Part shown: piece after piece, positions 1-8,142 of the stretch | Layout: each line of letters opens with the position of its first letter | How positions within the stretch are numbered: the first letter of the stretch is position 1 | From: JAJTHB01 sp033763775 | GTDB lineage: Bacteria; Pseudomonadota; Alphaproteobacteria; Rickettsiales; SXRF01 | DNA: 33,804 nucleotides | NCBI GenBank assembly: GCA_033763775.1 | Contig: JANRJW010000006.1 | Span: 1-33,804, forward strand | Direction of reading: 5' to 3' | Notes under the pieces: model-generated | The model's input: the letters and a program-made list of their open reading frames with translations, nothing else | Told to the model about the DNA's origin: nothing | Database searches by the model: none | Program-made: the position numbers and the translations under genes

Positions 1-33
1 TAGAAGCCCCCTCACGCCGAGGCTGGTTGGGTG

Positions 34-62
34 TTGACCTTGCTGGTGAGAGCCGGTAGGTT
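34..62 (+). promoter_or_regulatory. Candidate rrs promoter
   Basis: A TTGACC hexamer (34-39) is followed after exactly 17 bases by TAGGTT (57-62). The -35 matches the housekeeping consensus at 5 of 6 positions; the -10 matches only 3 of 6 but keeps the first T, second A and last T. It lies upstream of the boxA-like element and the 16S gene, where an rRNA promoter is expected. The weak -10 and the nearby window edge mean another promoter further left cannot be excluded. Confidence 0.45.
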
Positions 63-147
63 CGTTGCCCCGCTGAGTGTAGCGGTGTTTCGTTGGAATG
101 GTTTGGGGGTTGGCCTCACCTGAGGTTGTCTCGGGCTGTTCTGGCGT

Positions 148-159
148 TGTTCTTTGACA
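148..159 (+). promoter_or_regulatory. boxA-like antitermination element of the rRNA leader
   Basis: TGTTCTTTGACA matches the bacterial rRNA boxA (TGCTCTTTAACA) at 10 of 12 positions. In the leader RNA boxA is bound by NusB/NusE to protect rRNA transcription from premature termination. It sits about 90 bases after the candidate promoter and about 300 bases before the mature 16S 5' end, so the leader is unusually long. Confidence 0.65.
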
Positions 160-160
160 G

Positions 161-465
161 ATGAATCGGTTTTGGAAGTGTATGGTTCTTGGCTGTTCCT
201 GTTGTTTGGGATGGCTGGGTGCTGGGCTGGATGATGGCTGTGGGGCCTGCGTTTTGTGGCTGGGTGGCTGTAGGGGCTGCCTGGTTGTGAGGGGTGGGAT
301 GCGCGGTCGGCGCCCGGGTGTTTGGGGCTGAGAGGTCCTGGGTATCTTGGGTGAGATGGCTTGGTGTCTGGTTGTTCTGTGGGATGGCTGGGATTGTTTG
401 GTGAGAGAGTGAGAGCAGGGTGGTTCGGAGCTGCTGCTGGGTGTTTGAGCCTGGTGGTGGTGGAT
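161..465 (+). other. G/T-rich, strand-skewed 16S rRNA leader
   Basis: This gene-free stretch between boxA and the 16S 5' end is strongly depleted in A and C on the plus strand. A hand count of 181-300 gives G 56, T 41, C 16, A 7, so about 81 percent G+T. Words such as TGGCTGGG recur, and the 12-mer GGGATGGCTGGG occurs at 208-219 and 381-392. The opposite strand is open as a Pro/Thr/Gln-rich reading frame, but that follows from the skew and runs into the 16S gene. I see no tRNA or convincing processing stem. If transcribed, it would be a G/U-rich leader removed during 16S maturation. Confidence 0.6.
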
Positions 466-1962
<1,497 letters not shown>

Positions 1963-1978
1963 TCTAAGGATTTTGTTT

Positions 1979-2023
1979 ATTCGACATGCTTGGATTATCC
2001 AAGCCTCTGTATGTTAAACGAAT
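1979..2023 (+). other. Hairpin in the 16S 3' flank
   Basis: GCTTGGA (1988-1994) and TCCAAGC (1998-2004) form a perfect 7 bp stem with a TTA loop. Outside it, ATTCG (1979) with CGAAT (2019) and ACAT (1984) with ATGT (2011) can extend the fold across two bulges. It lies between the 16S 3' end and the terminator, so it may be an RNase site or a protective structure in the trailer. This is inferred from complementarity only. Confidence 0.5.
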
Positions 2024-2081
2024 CATCTTACATAACATGTTCATCATCTGCGCTTAAATGCTCCTCTTCACAAATAAAAAA

Positions 2082-2111
2082 CCCCCGGTCTCTCTAGAGC
2101 CGGGGGTTTTT
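2082..2111. terminator. Bidirectional intrinsic terminator after rrs
   Basis: CCCCCGG (2082-2088) pairs with CCGGGGG (2100-2106) around a loop containing CTCTAGAG. It is preceded by six A and followed by five T, so it works on both strands: for rrs from the left and for the DUF378 gene from the right. Its position shows that the 16S transcript ends here. Confidence 0.9.
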
Positions 2112-2129
2112 GCATCTTTGTGATGCTTT

Positions 2130-2321
2130 TTAAGCGGTTTTCTTCAGAACCGTCGTATAGGTATCGAGCAGCATGTAGATGCCCGAAATACCAATCAGCA
2201 CGTTGATCACATGGCTGAGCCCGCCGAACATGCCAATCAGGTTCATGCCGGTTAAGGTCGTGAGGCCGATATGCACCGCGCCTACAATCACCATTAACGT
2301 AGCTAATTTGTGTAACGTCAT
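2130..2321 (-). CDS. DUF378 family small membrane protein
   Basis: A 63-residue protein made almost entirely of two hydrophobic helices (about residues 5-25 and 33-53) joined by a short Gly-rich turn containing NLIGMFGG. This matches the DUF378 family (YuzA-like), whose members are small two-helix inner-membrane proteins of unknown function. The start is supported by AGGAG just upstream and a second GAGGGAGG further up. A candidate promoter at 2375-2403 overlaps a TGC-N3-GCA motif that also occurs at the phasin promoter, so the two genes may share a regulator. The gene ends towards the rrs terminator and diverges from the histone-like gene at 2574. Confidence 0.8.
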   Translation of the reverse strand: MTLHKLATLMVIVGAVHIGLTTLTGMNLIGMFGGLSHVINVLIGISGIYMLLDTYTTVLKKTA

Positions 2322-2374
2322 AGTCTCCTACCTCCCTCAAGGTCTGGGCTAAAATGCTTTTTAACCCTGAATAG

Positions 2375-2403
2375 ATATTAACACAAATTGCTGCGCTGCA
2401 CAA
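2375..2403 (-). promoter_or_regulatory. Candidate promoter of the DUF378 gene
   Basis: Read on the minus strand, TTGTGC (2403-2398) and TAATAT (2380-2375) are separated by 17 bases. The -10 matches 4 of 6 consensus positions and the -35 matches 3 of 6. The -35 and spacer overlap one copy of the TGC-N3-GCA motif, a typical place for a repressor operator. Confidence 0.4.
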
Positions 2404-2436
2404 TGACTATTAATAAAATAATGCTGCATTGCACAA
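2389..2436. promoter_or_regulatory. Two TGC-N3-GCA operator-like sites 33 bp apart
   Basis: TGCTGCGCTGCACAA (2389-2403) and TGCTGCATTGCACAA (2422-2436) differ at two positions and are 33 bp apart, about three helical turns, which suits cooperative binding on one face. Each contains the palindromic core TGC-N3-GCA. The same core is found at the phasin promoter (23585-23598). From memory, alphaproteobacterial PhaR repressors of phasin genes bind TGC-rich palindromes of this sort; assigning PhaR here is inference. Confidence 0.5.
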
Positions 2437-2573
2437 ATTTGGTTTGCTGCCGCTGCGCCACGAGAAAAAATTCAAAGAAATATTCACCAAAAAATGCTTT
2501 ACCGCCGGTATTCATTGCGGCTACCGTGCACTGGGCACGACCCATAACCTAATGAATCAAGGAGCTTTATCAC

Positions 2574-2750
2574 ATGTCACAAACGACAGCACAAATCATT
2601 GAACTTGTTCGCGTATTTCAGGAAGAAAATGCCAAGTTTGAAAGTGGCAACAAATCGGCTGGTACCCGCGCTCGCAAAGCGCTGATGGAGCTCAAAAAAG
2701 CCTGCGACGCTCGCCGCAAGGAAATTCAGGCAGAAAAGACCGCAGCCTGA
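2574..2750 (+). CDS. Histone H1/Hc1-like small DNA-binding protein
   Basis: A 58-residue basic protein. An N-terminal helix (about 1-22) is followed by the block GNKSAGTRARKALMELKKAC, which closely resembles the GNKAAGTRxRKxxQELK signature of the Hc1-like histone family. Members bind DNA non-specifically or are of unknown role; only the N-terminal core is present, without the long Lys/Ala tail of chlamydial Hc1. AAGGAG (2559-2564) lies nine bases before the ATG, fixing the start. A strong terminator follows, so it is monocistronic. The upstream region is shared with the divergent DUF378 gene and carries the TGC-N3-GCA pair. Confidence 0.75.
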   Translation: MSQTTAQIIELVRVFQEENAKFESGNKSAGTRARKALMELKKACDARRKEIQAEKTAA

Positions 2751-2767
2751 TTACGCCTGCGAAGGCA

Positions 2768-2808
2768 AAGCCCCTGCTGCCGGATGGGGCGGCGGGGGCT
2801 TGTTTTTT
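2768..2808 (+). terminator. Intrinsic terminator after the histone-like gene
   Basis: AAGCCCCTGCTGCC (2768-2781) pairs along 14 positions, counting two G-U pairs, with GGCGGCGGGGGCTT (2788-2801) around a six-base loop. T6 follows at 2803-2808. Confidence 0.9.
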
Positions 2809-2865
2809 GGATAATTGTCTTGAAATCTTCATACACAATATGCCGGCAGCGCCTTATGCTGAGGC

Positions 2866-3417
2866 ATGATGAATCCCAATCAAAGCACCCATCGCCCCAT
2901 ACTTACTAAGCAGCAGATGCAGGCTGTATCCTGGTATGCCGATCAGCAACTGGCGCAGGCACTGCGCCACGGCACGATTGTGCCACAACAAGCGGCAGCG
3001 CATTGGGAAAAGTCCGCCAGCGACCTGCTGGATGACCGCGCGTTGCTGCTAAAAATTGAGCGAGCCCATCTGCGCGCGAAAGACGGAAAAAGCGTCAGTA
3101 GCATACGCATTCTTCATGATCATGATGGGCTTGGACCTGCCGATCTCAATGCGCCGGAGGCCTCACCATTCGGGCGGGGGGAGCCACCGCCTGCGGCAGT
3201 GATTGCTGGTGCGCTGGCGCTGGCGGTTGCCGCGCCGATGGCGCCGTTATTTGCCTACAGTGCCTATGCAGGCTCGGGCAGCGCCATGCAGGGGCAATCA
3301 GCGCCGCCCCCTCTACGCCGCGAGCAGGAGCTTCCGCCGGATGGGCGGCCGGAACTTGTTCAAAAGCCCGTAGGGCGTCGCGGTAAGGATGATGGCGAGA
3401 AAGGCCGGGCACGATGA
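2866..3417 (+). CDS. Hypothetical protein with one hydrophobic segment
   Basis: I do not recognise this 183-residue protein. The N-terminal 85 residues are polar and probably helical. A Pro-rich stretch leads to one hydrophobic Ala-rich segment at about residues 109-135, then a basic, Pro-rich C-terminus. Two adjacent ATGs (2866 and 2869) are possible starts; GAGG at 2861-2864 is very close to both, so initiation may be weak. The stop overlaps the ATG of the next gene (ATGA at 3414-3417), which argues for a real coding region translated as a pair. Long shadow frames on the minus strand here lower confidence slightly. Confidence 0.6.
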   Translation: MMNPNQSTHRPILTKQQMQAVSWYADQQLAQALRHGTIVPQQAAAHWEKSASDLLDDRALLLKIERAHLRAKDGKSVSSIRILHDHDGLGPADLNAPEASPFGRGEPPPAAVIAGALALAVAAPMAPLFAYSAYAGSGSAMQGQSAPPPLRREQELPPDGRPELVQKPVGRRGKDDGEKGRAR

Positions 3418-3728
3418 GGCGATCCATGGCCGCAGCCAGTGTGGCGCTTGGCGCGGTGCTGGCGCCATCGCAGCTTGAGGCGCAGATGGGCGCGAACAGG
3501 CACGCCCCGCAGGCTCAGAAAGCCGCCACGAAAGCGCCAAGTCAGGAGGCACAAACTCGGGCAAATCTGGAGGTTTGCTGCGGCGCTGGTGTCGTGATGG
3601 GCGGGGCGCTGCTGCTGATGGCAGCAAGACGCGGAGGTAAATCAGAAGAGCAGCTGCTTCATGAGGATATGGAGCGGGCAAGGGAGTGGTATCGCCCAGA
3701 TGGCAGCCAGCGCGAAAGACAACCCTGA
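3414..3728 (+). CDS. Hypothetical protein, translationally coupled to the previous gene
   Basis: A 104-residue protein of unknown family. A short hydrophobic N-terminal stretch (MRRSMAAASVALGAVLAPSQ) could be a signal peptide ending near LEAQ. The middle is Ala/Gln-rich and polar. A second hydrophobic segment containing CCGAGVVMGGALLLMAA lies at about residues 55-71, and a charged Glu/Arg-rich tail follows. It starts inside the stop codon of the upstream gene, so the two are probably made together. The dapF promoter follows at once. Confidence 0.55.
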   Translation: MRRSMAAASVALGAVLAPSQLEAQMGANRHAPQAQKAATKAPSQEAQTRANLEVCCGAGVVMGGALLLMAARRGGKSEEQLLHEDMERAREWYRPDGSQRERQP

Positions 3729-3734
3729 AAAGCT

Positions 3735-3762
3735 TTGTATTTCCGCCTGAAATACCTATAAT
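3735..3762 (+). promoter_or_regulatory. Promoter of the dapF-mtaB-ftsY operon
   Basis: TTGTAT (3735-3740) and a consensus TATAAT (3757-3762) are separated by 16 bases, giving an expected start near 3769. It lies just upstream of the ribosome-binding site of dapF, after the stop of the preceding gene. Confidence 0.6.
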
Positions 3763-3791
3763 GCCGCGCTTTCCTTAAGGGTTTTTTGGTC

Positions 3792-4628
3792 ATGGCGCTT
3801 TCGTTTGTCAAAATGCATGGGCTGGGCAATGATTTTGTCGTGCTCGACGCGCGCGCAACGCCTGTTCATTTGTCCATGAGCGCCATTCAGACGATCTGCG
3901 ACCGCCGCTTTGGCATTGGCTGCGATCAGCTGATTATCATCGAGCCATCAGCCCGCGCAGCGGAGACAATTGATTGTTTCATGCGCATTTATAACCCAGA
4001 CGGCTCTGAGGCAGAGAGCTGCGGCAATGCCACGCGCTGCATCGCATGGCGGCTGATGGAAGAAACCGGCCGTAATAGTATTGCTATCAAGACACTTGGC
4101 GGCCTGCTCAGCTGCACGCGCACGGCAGATGGCCGCGTGTCGGTGGATATGGGCGCGCCGATTTTTGACTGGCAGCAGATTCCACTATCCAAGGAGGTGG
4201 ATGTGATGGATCTTTCATCCGTCATCCATCATCCAGCTTCGGGTATGGCCGTCAGCATGGGCAACCCGCATGCGGTGTTTGTGGTAAAAGATGCTGAGGC
4301 GATTCATTGGCGGCAGATCGGCGCAGCGCTGGAGCATCACGCGCTTTTTCCCCAGCGCGCGAATATCAGCTTCGCTGAAGTGGTGTCGCCGCAGCATATT
4401 GCGCTGCGTGTGTGGGAGCGCGGGGCAGGGGCAACGCTCGCTTGCGGCACGGCGGCATGCGCGGCGCTGGTGGCCTGTGCGAAAAAAGGTTTAACCGGCC
4501 GTTTCGGCAAGGTTAGCCTGCCTGGTGGTGATTTGGATATTCGCTGGGATGAGGCCACGGGGCATGTCATCATGACCGGCGGGGTGGCGTTTGTGTTTGA
4601 AGGGGTGTGGCATGGCTCAGGTGTATAA
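3792..4628 (+). CDS. dapF: Diaminopimelate epimerase
   Basis: DapF interconverts LL- and meso-diaminopimelate, the step before lysine and the peptidoglycan precursor; it acts in the cytoplasm without a cofactor. The protein is 278 residues, usual for the family. It shows the N-terminal KMHGLGNDFVV motif and both catalytic cysteines in their signatures: Cys77 in NPDGSEAESCGNATR and Cys218 in GAGATLACGTAACAAL. I chose ATG 3792 over an in-frame TTG at 3786 because TTAAGG lies ten bases upstream and homologues begin close to KMHG. The 3' end overlaps mtaB by 17 bases, so the two are translated together. A dapF-mtaB-ftsY order is common in alphaproteobacteria. Confidence 0.97.
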   Translation: MALSFVKMHGLGNDFVVLDARATPVHLSMSAIQTICDRRFGIGCDQLIIIEPSARAAETIDCFMRIYNPDGSEAESCGNATRCIAWRLMEETGRNSIAIKTLGGLLSCTRTADGRVSVDMGAPIFDWQQIPLSKEVDVMDLSSVIHHPASGMAVSMGNPHAVFVVKDAEAIHWRQIGAALEHHALFPQRANISFAEVVSPQHIALRVWERGAGATLACGTAACAALVACAKKGLTGRFGKVSLPGGDLDIRWDEATGHVIMTGGVAFVFEGVWHGSGV

Positions 4629-5931
4629 TTTCGGCTGCCGCCTCAATAGCTATGAAGGCGAGGTGATTCGCGAGCAGGCAAACAAGGCCGGGCTGGATGG
4701 CGCGCTGATTTTTAATAGCTGCGCGGTGACGGCAGAGGCCGAACGGCAGGTGAAGCAGGCCATACGCCGTGCGCGGAAAGAAAATCCGGAAGCGAAAATC
4801 ATCGTGACTGGTTGCGGCGCGCAGATTCACCCGAAAGACTATGCCGCCATGCCGGAAGTGGATGCGGTGCTGGGCAATGAAGAAAAGCTGAAAGCGGCGA
4901 GTTATTCTTTGCTGTCATCCCGAGCGCAGTCGAGGGATCCTGGATCCTTCGACTCCGCTGACGCTTCGCTCAGGATGACAATTGAAGACGACGAAAAGAT
5001 TCTCGTGAACGATATCATGTCGGTGAAGGAAACGGCGTCGCACATGGTGGCATCGTTTGACGGCCGGGCGAGGGCATTTGTGCAGGTGCAGAATGGCTGC
5101 AACCATCGTTGTACATTTTGCATCATCCCCTACGGCCGCGGTAATTCCCGCTCGGTGCCGATGGGGGAGGTGGTCTCGCAGGTGCGAGCTCTGGTGGAGC
5201 AGGGCTATCATGAAATCGTGCTCACCGGTGTGGATATCAGTGATTATGGCAAAGACCTGCCGGGCGAGCCGACACTCGGGCAGATGATGCGCCGCCTGCT
5301 CGCGCTGGTGCCGGAATTAAAAAGGCTTCGGCTTTCCTCGATTGATGCGGTGGAGGTGGATGATGATCTTTACCGGCTTATCGCCGAAGAGCAGCGCCTG
5401 ATGCCGCATCTGCATGTCAGCCTGCAGGCGGGGGATGATATGGTCTTAAAGCGCATGAAGCGCCGCCACCTGCGCGGCGATATTGTGGCCTTCGCTCAGA
5501 AGGTGCGAGCATTAAGGCCAGATATGGTGTTTGGCGCTGATATCATCGCTGGCTTTCCCACTGAAACCGATGCGATGTTTGATAATACACTGAGGCTGGT
5601 CGAAGAGCTGCAGCTCATTCATTTGCATGTGTTTCCTTATTCAGCGCGCGAAGGAACACCCGCCGCGAAAATGCCGCAGGTGGCCAAGTCTGTGCGCAAG
5701 GAACGTGCCGCGAAATTACGCGCCGCAGGTGAAAAGCAGCTGGCGCATTGGCTTTCTGCTCAAGTTGGAAAGGCAGCATCGGTAGTGGTGGAAAAGCCGC
5801 GCCTTGGCCGCAGCGAGCATTTTGCGATGGTCGAGCTGGATGGAGATTCTATTCCGGGCAGTGTTCTTCAGGTAAAAGTTACAGGCGCAACCACCTCTGC
5901 CCTGCGTGCCTCGCTCGTATCATCGTTATAA
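4612..5931 (+). CDS. mtaB: tRNA t6A37 methylthiotransferase MtaB
   Basis: MtaB is a radical-SAM iron-sulfur enzyme that adds a methylthio group to t6A at position 37 of ANN-decoding tRNAs. The 439-residue protein shows the N-terminal cluster cysteines (Cys9 in FGCRLNSYE, Cys37 in NSCAVT, Cys68 in TGCGAQ), the radical-SAM triad Cys163-Cys167-Cys170 (GCNHRCTFC) and a short C-terminal TRAM-like segment. ATG 4612 is preferred over an in-frame TTG at 4591 because GAAGGGG lies just upstream and the start falls directly before the conserved motif. Residues about 101-123 are coded by a palindromic repeat (4913-4980) inserted in frame between the N-terminal domain and the radical-SAM domain. The frame stays open and all catalytic residues are kept, so the enzyme is probably functional. 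Confidence 0.95.
   Translation: MAQVYNFGCRLNSYEGEVIREQANKAGLDGALIFNSCAVTAEAERQVKQAIRRARKENPEAKIIVTGCGAQIHPKDYAAMPEVDAVLGNEEKLKAASYSLLSSRAQSRDPGSFDSADASLRMTIEDDEKILVNDIMSVKETASHMVASFDGRARAFVQVQNGCNHRCTFCIIPYGRGNSRSVPMGEVVSQVRALVEQGYHEIVLTGVDISDYGKDLPGEPTLGQMMRRLLALVPELKRLRLSSIDAVEVDDDLYRLIAEEQRLMPHLHVSLQAGDDMVLKRMKRRHLRGDIVAFAQKVRALRPDMVFGADIIAGFPTETDAMFDNTLRLVEELQLIHLHVFPYSAREGTPAAKMPQVAKSVRKERAAKLRAAGEKQLAHWLSAQVGKAASVVVEKPRLGRSEHFAMVELDGDSIPGSVLQVKVTGATTSALRASLVSSL
4913..4980. repeat. Palindromic interspersed repeat inside mtaB
   Basis: The outer arms TGTCATCCCGAGCG and CGCTCAGGATGACA match as inverted repeats at 13 of 14 positions. The inner arms AGTCGAGGGATCC and GGATCCTTCGACT match at 12 of 13. 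The 3' side has a short extra stretch between the arms. This is the TGTCATCC...GGATGACA type of interspersed repeat, which often translates as Ser/Arg/Asp-rich peptides. It is read in frame within mtaB, like the Rickettsia palindromic elements found inside genes. Confidence 0.85.
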
Positions 5932-5940
5932 GGTTACCCC

Positions 5941-6864
5941 ATGAACTTCCTCGCCCGCCTCAAATCCGGTCTTTCCAAAACATCCAGCAAGCTCACGGAT
6001 GGCGTGGTGGGCATTTTCACCAAGCGCAAGCTGGATGATCTCTCGCTGGAGCAGCTGGAAGAATTGCTGATTGAAACCGATATGGGGGCAAAGCTCGCCG
6101 CAGAGCTTTGCGCGAAGCTGGCCAAGGAGCGCTTTGAAAAAGATACCTCGCCTGAGCAGGTGCGCGAGTTTCTGGCCAGAGAAATCGCCGCGGTGTTAGA
6201 ACCGGTCGCGAGGCCACTTGCCGCCAGTGGCCAACCGCTGACCATCATCTTAGTGGTGGGGGTGAACGGCAATGGCAAAACCACGACCATCGGCAAGCTT
6301 GCGCTGAAATTTCAGCGCGAAGGAAAGAAGGTGATGCTCGCAGCGGCGGATACATTCCGCGCAGCGGCGGTGGAGCAGCTGGTGGAGTGGTCAAAGCGCG
6401 CGGCGGTGCCGATTATCACCGGTGAACCAAACGCCGACCCTGCCAGCGTCGCTTACCGTGCCTGCATCGCAGCCAAAGAGCAGGGCGTGGATGTGCTGAT
6501 GATCGACACGGCCGGACGCCTCCATAATAAATCCAACCTGATGCAGGAGCTGCAAAAAATTGTCAGCGTCATTGGCAAGGCCGATCCCGAGGCGCCGCAC
6601 CATGTCATCCAGGTGCTCGATGCCACCACCGGCCAGAATGCCATCAGCCAGGTGCAGACTTTTAAGGAAATGGCGCGCGTCACCGGCCTTATCATCACTA
6701 AGCTCGATGGCACTGCTAAGGGCGGCGTGGTGGTGGCGCTTGCCAAGCAGTTTGGCCTGCCCATTCATGCGCTGGGGGTGGGCGAGGCGATCGAAGATCT
6801 GGATGCGTTTGATCCGGATAGATTTGCCACCGGCATGGTTGGGCTGGCGGATAAAGCGGATTAA
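5941..6864 (+). CDS. ftsY: Signal recognition particle receptor FtsY
   Basis: FtsY is the GTPase that docks SRP-ribosome complexes at the inner membrane for co-translational insertion. The 307-residue protein is the compact N-G form, without the long acidic A domain of E. coli. It has a helical N domain (residues 1-95), G1 GVNGNGKTTT (about 103-112), the insertion-box motif ADTFRAAAVEQL, G3 DTAGR, and G4 TKLDGTAKGG. It follows mtaB after nine bases, with AAGG before the ATG, as the last gene of the operon. The spacer to flagellin holds a CtrA box. Confidence 0.97.
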   Translation: MNFLARLKSGLSKTSSKLTDGVVGIFTKRKLDDLSLEQLEELLIETDMGAKLAAELCAKLAKERFEKDTSPEQVREFLAREIAAVLEPVARPLAASGQPLTIILVVGVNGNGKTTTIGKLALKFQREGKKVMLAAADTFRAAAVEQLVEWSKRAAVPIITGEPNADPASVAYRACIAAKEQGVDVLMIDTAGRLHNKSNLMQELQKIVSVIGKADPEAPHHVIQVLDATTGQNAISQVQTFKEMARVTGLIITKLDGTAKGGVVVALAKQFGLPIHALGVGEAIEDLDAFDPDRFATGMVGLADKAD

Positions 6865-6871
6865 GCCCGCA

Positions 6872-6886
6872 TTAATTGTTTGTTAA
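6872..6886. promoter_or_regulatory. CtrA-type box (TTAA-N7-TTAA) upstream of flagellin
   Basis: TTAA (6872-6875) and TTAA (6883-6886) are separated by exactly seven bases, the full-site spacing bound by CtrA, the alphaproteobacterial cell-cycle and flagellar response regulator. It lies about 80 bases before the flagellin start. Short A/T words can occur by chance, so the call relies on spacing and on the gene behind it. Confidence 0.55.
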
Positions 6887-6964
6887 TCTTTGCGGTTTAG
6901 GGTAAAAGAGTACTAAAGCGCCTGAGGGGGCGTAGGTAGCGCAATAGAGGTATCAGGAGGATAC

Positions 6965-7801
6965 ATGATCACCGGCATCGGCGGCCTGACTGGGAGCCAG
7001 TCCCAGCAAAATATTCAAAAAACCAATAGTCGTCTTCAGGCGGCCATTGCGCAGCTGGTCAGCGGCTCGCGTATCAACCGTGCTGCGGATGATGTGGCGG
7101 CACTTTCCATCGCCACGCAGCTGCAATCCGAAGTATCCAGCCTCAAGCAGGCTTCCGGCAACATCGCACAGGCATCAAGCCTAGCGCAGGTGGCCGATGG
7201 CGGTATCGCGGAAATTCGCCGCGCCGTGGATGAAATTCGCTCAATTGCTCAGCAGGCCGCAGCGCCCACCACCAGCCCAGAGTCGCGCGAGGCGCTGAAC
7301 CGTCAGGTGCAGGGGCTGGCAGCGGAGATTGATCGCATCGCTGGCAGTACCAGCTTTAATGGCAAAAAACTTCTCGATGGCAGCCTGTCTGGCGCCAGCA
7401 GTCTTTCGCTCACCAACCTGCTTGGCGCGGGCGATGCAGCGGATTCTGAAAGCTTCAGTCTGGATAGCCTGACCGCGCGCAGCCTTCTTGGCGAAGCCGG
7501 TATTGATGTCAGTACGGCGCAATCCGCCGGTGCCTCGCTCGAGGTGCTGGATGCAGCGGCGCAGCGCGTTGACCGTGCGCGCGCGCAGACGGGTTCATTT
7601 CTGCAAACACTGAATTACGCTGCGGCGAATATTGATTCAGCCGTCGCTAATCAGGAAGCGGCTCGCTCGATTCTGCAGGATGCTGATTTTGCCGGTGCTG
7701 CGACCGAAGGATCGCTCGCGAGTCTTCTTCGCAATGCCCAGATTGCCGTTCAGGCGCAAGGCAACCGCCTGCAGCCGAATGTGCTGAAGCTGATTGGCTG
7801 A
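6965..7801 (+). CDS. Flagellin
   Basis: Flagellin polymerises into the flagellar filament. This 278-residue protein is short, as is common in alphaproteobacteria: it keeps the conserved terminal coiled coils and has little of the variable outer domains. The N-terminal domain (residues about 1-140) includes RLQAAIAQLVSGSRINRAAD and SIATQLQSEV; the C-terminal domain ends in a helix that packs against it (LLRNAQIAVQAQGNRLQPNV). A strong AGGAGG at 6955-6960 precedes the ATG and a CtrA box lies upstream. The stop overlaps the next gene by one base. I leave the symbol blank because the genome may have several flagellins. Confidence 0.93.
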   Translation: MITGIGGLTGSQSQQNIQKTNSRLQAAIAQLVSGSRINRAADDVAALSIATQLQSEVSSLKQASGNIAQASSLAQVADGGIAEIRRAVDEIRSIAQQAAAPTTSPESREALNRQVQGLAAEIDRIAGSTSFNGKKLLDGSLSGASSLSLTNLLGAGDAADSESFSLDSLTARSLLGEAGIDVSTAQSAGASLEVLDAAAQRVDRARAQTGSFLQTLNYAAANIDSAVANQEAARSILQDADFAGAATEGSLASLLRNAQIAVQAQGNRLQPNVLKLIG

Positions 7802-8130
7802 TGGCTGGCGCAGTCCGTCTTACGCTGGAAGCAAAACGTCGCGGGCGTGAGGCGCTTAAATCTGCCTTTGATGCGGAATATGAGGCTGGTGAGGCGCAGG
7901 CGCGCTCCTTCGAAAATGCAGACATTGAGACATTGGCAAAAACACTCGGCAAAGCTGAAAATATTGATCAGCTCATCGGCATTAAAACAGGGGTGGTGGA
8001 CAGCCTCAAAGCATTTTTTCCAGATGATAAGGCCAGAGCGATATTCGTAGAAAAAGCCATCAACGCTTATATTGCTGCTGTTAGCTCAGAGCTCGGCATC
8101 AAGCAGCAAGATTTAGGCAGCCAGCGCTAA
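7801..8130 (+). CDS. Unrecognised protein coupled to flagellin
   Basis: A 109-residue, mostly helical, soluble, charged protein with no signal peptide or membrane segment. I do not recognise the family; it does not look like FlaF, FlbT or FliS. Its ATG shares one base with the flagellin stop codon (TGATG), so translation is probably coupled and stoichiometry linked to flagellin. This suggests a filament-related role such as a flagellin chaperone, export or translation factor, but that rests on position only. It ends 12 bases before the stop codon of a convergent gene, and no terminator was seen between them. Confidence 0.75.
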   Translation: MAGAVRLTLEAKRRGREALKSAFDAEYEAGEAQARSFENADIETLAKTLGKAENIDQLIGIKTGVVDSLKAFFPDDKARAIFVEKAINAYIAAVSSELGIKQQDLGSQR

Positions 8131-8142
8131 ATGCTGTAGTAT

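Noticed and set aside
1963..2081. Possible tRNA-Ile or tRNA-Ala in the 16S trailer
   Set aside because: No cloverleaf, T-loop GTTCRAANC or CCA-end pattern; only a short hairpin is present.
4902..5211. Minus-strand frames over the repeat in mtaB
   Set aside because: Shadows of mtaB and of the palindromic repeat; the plus frame has all catalytic motifs.
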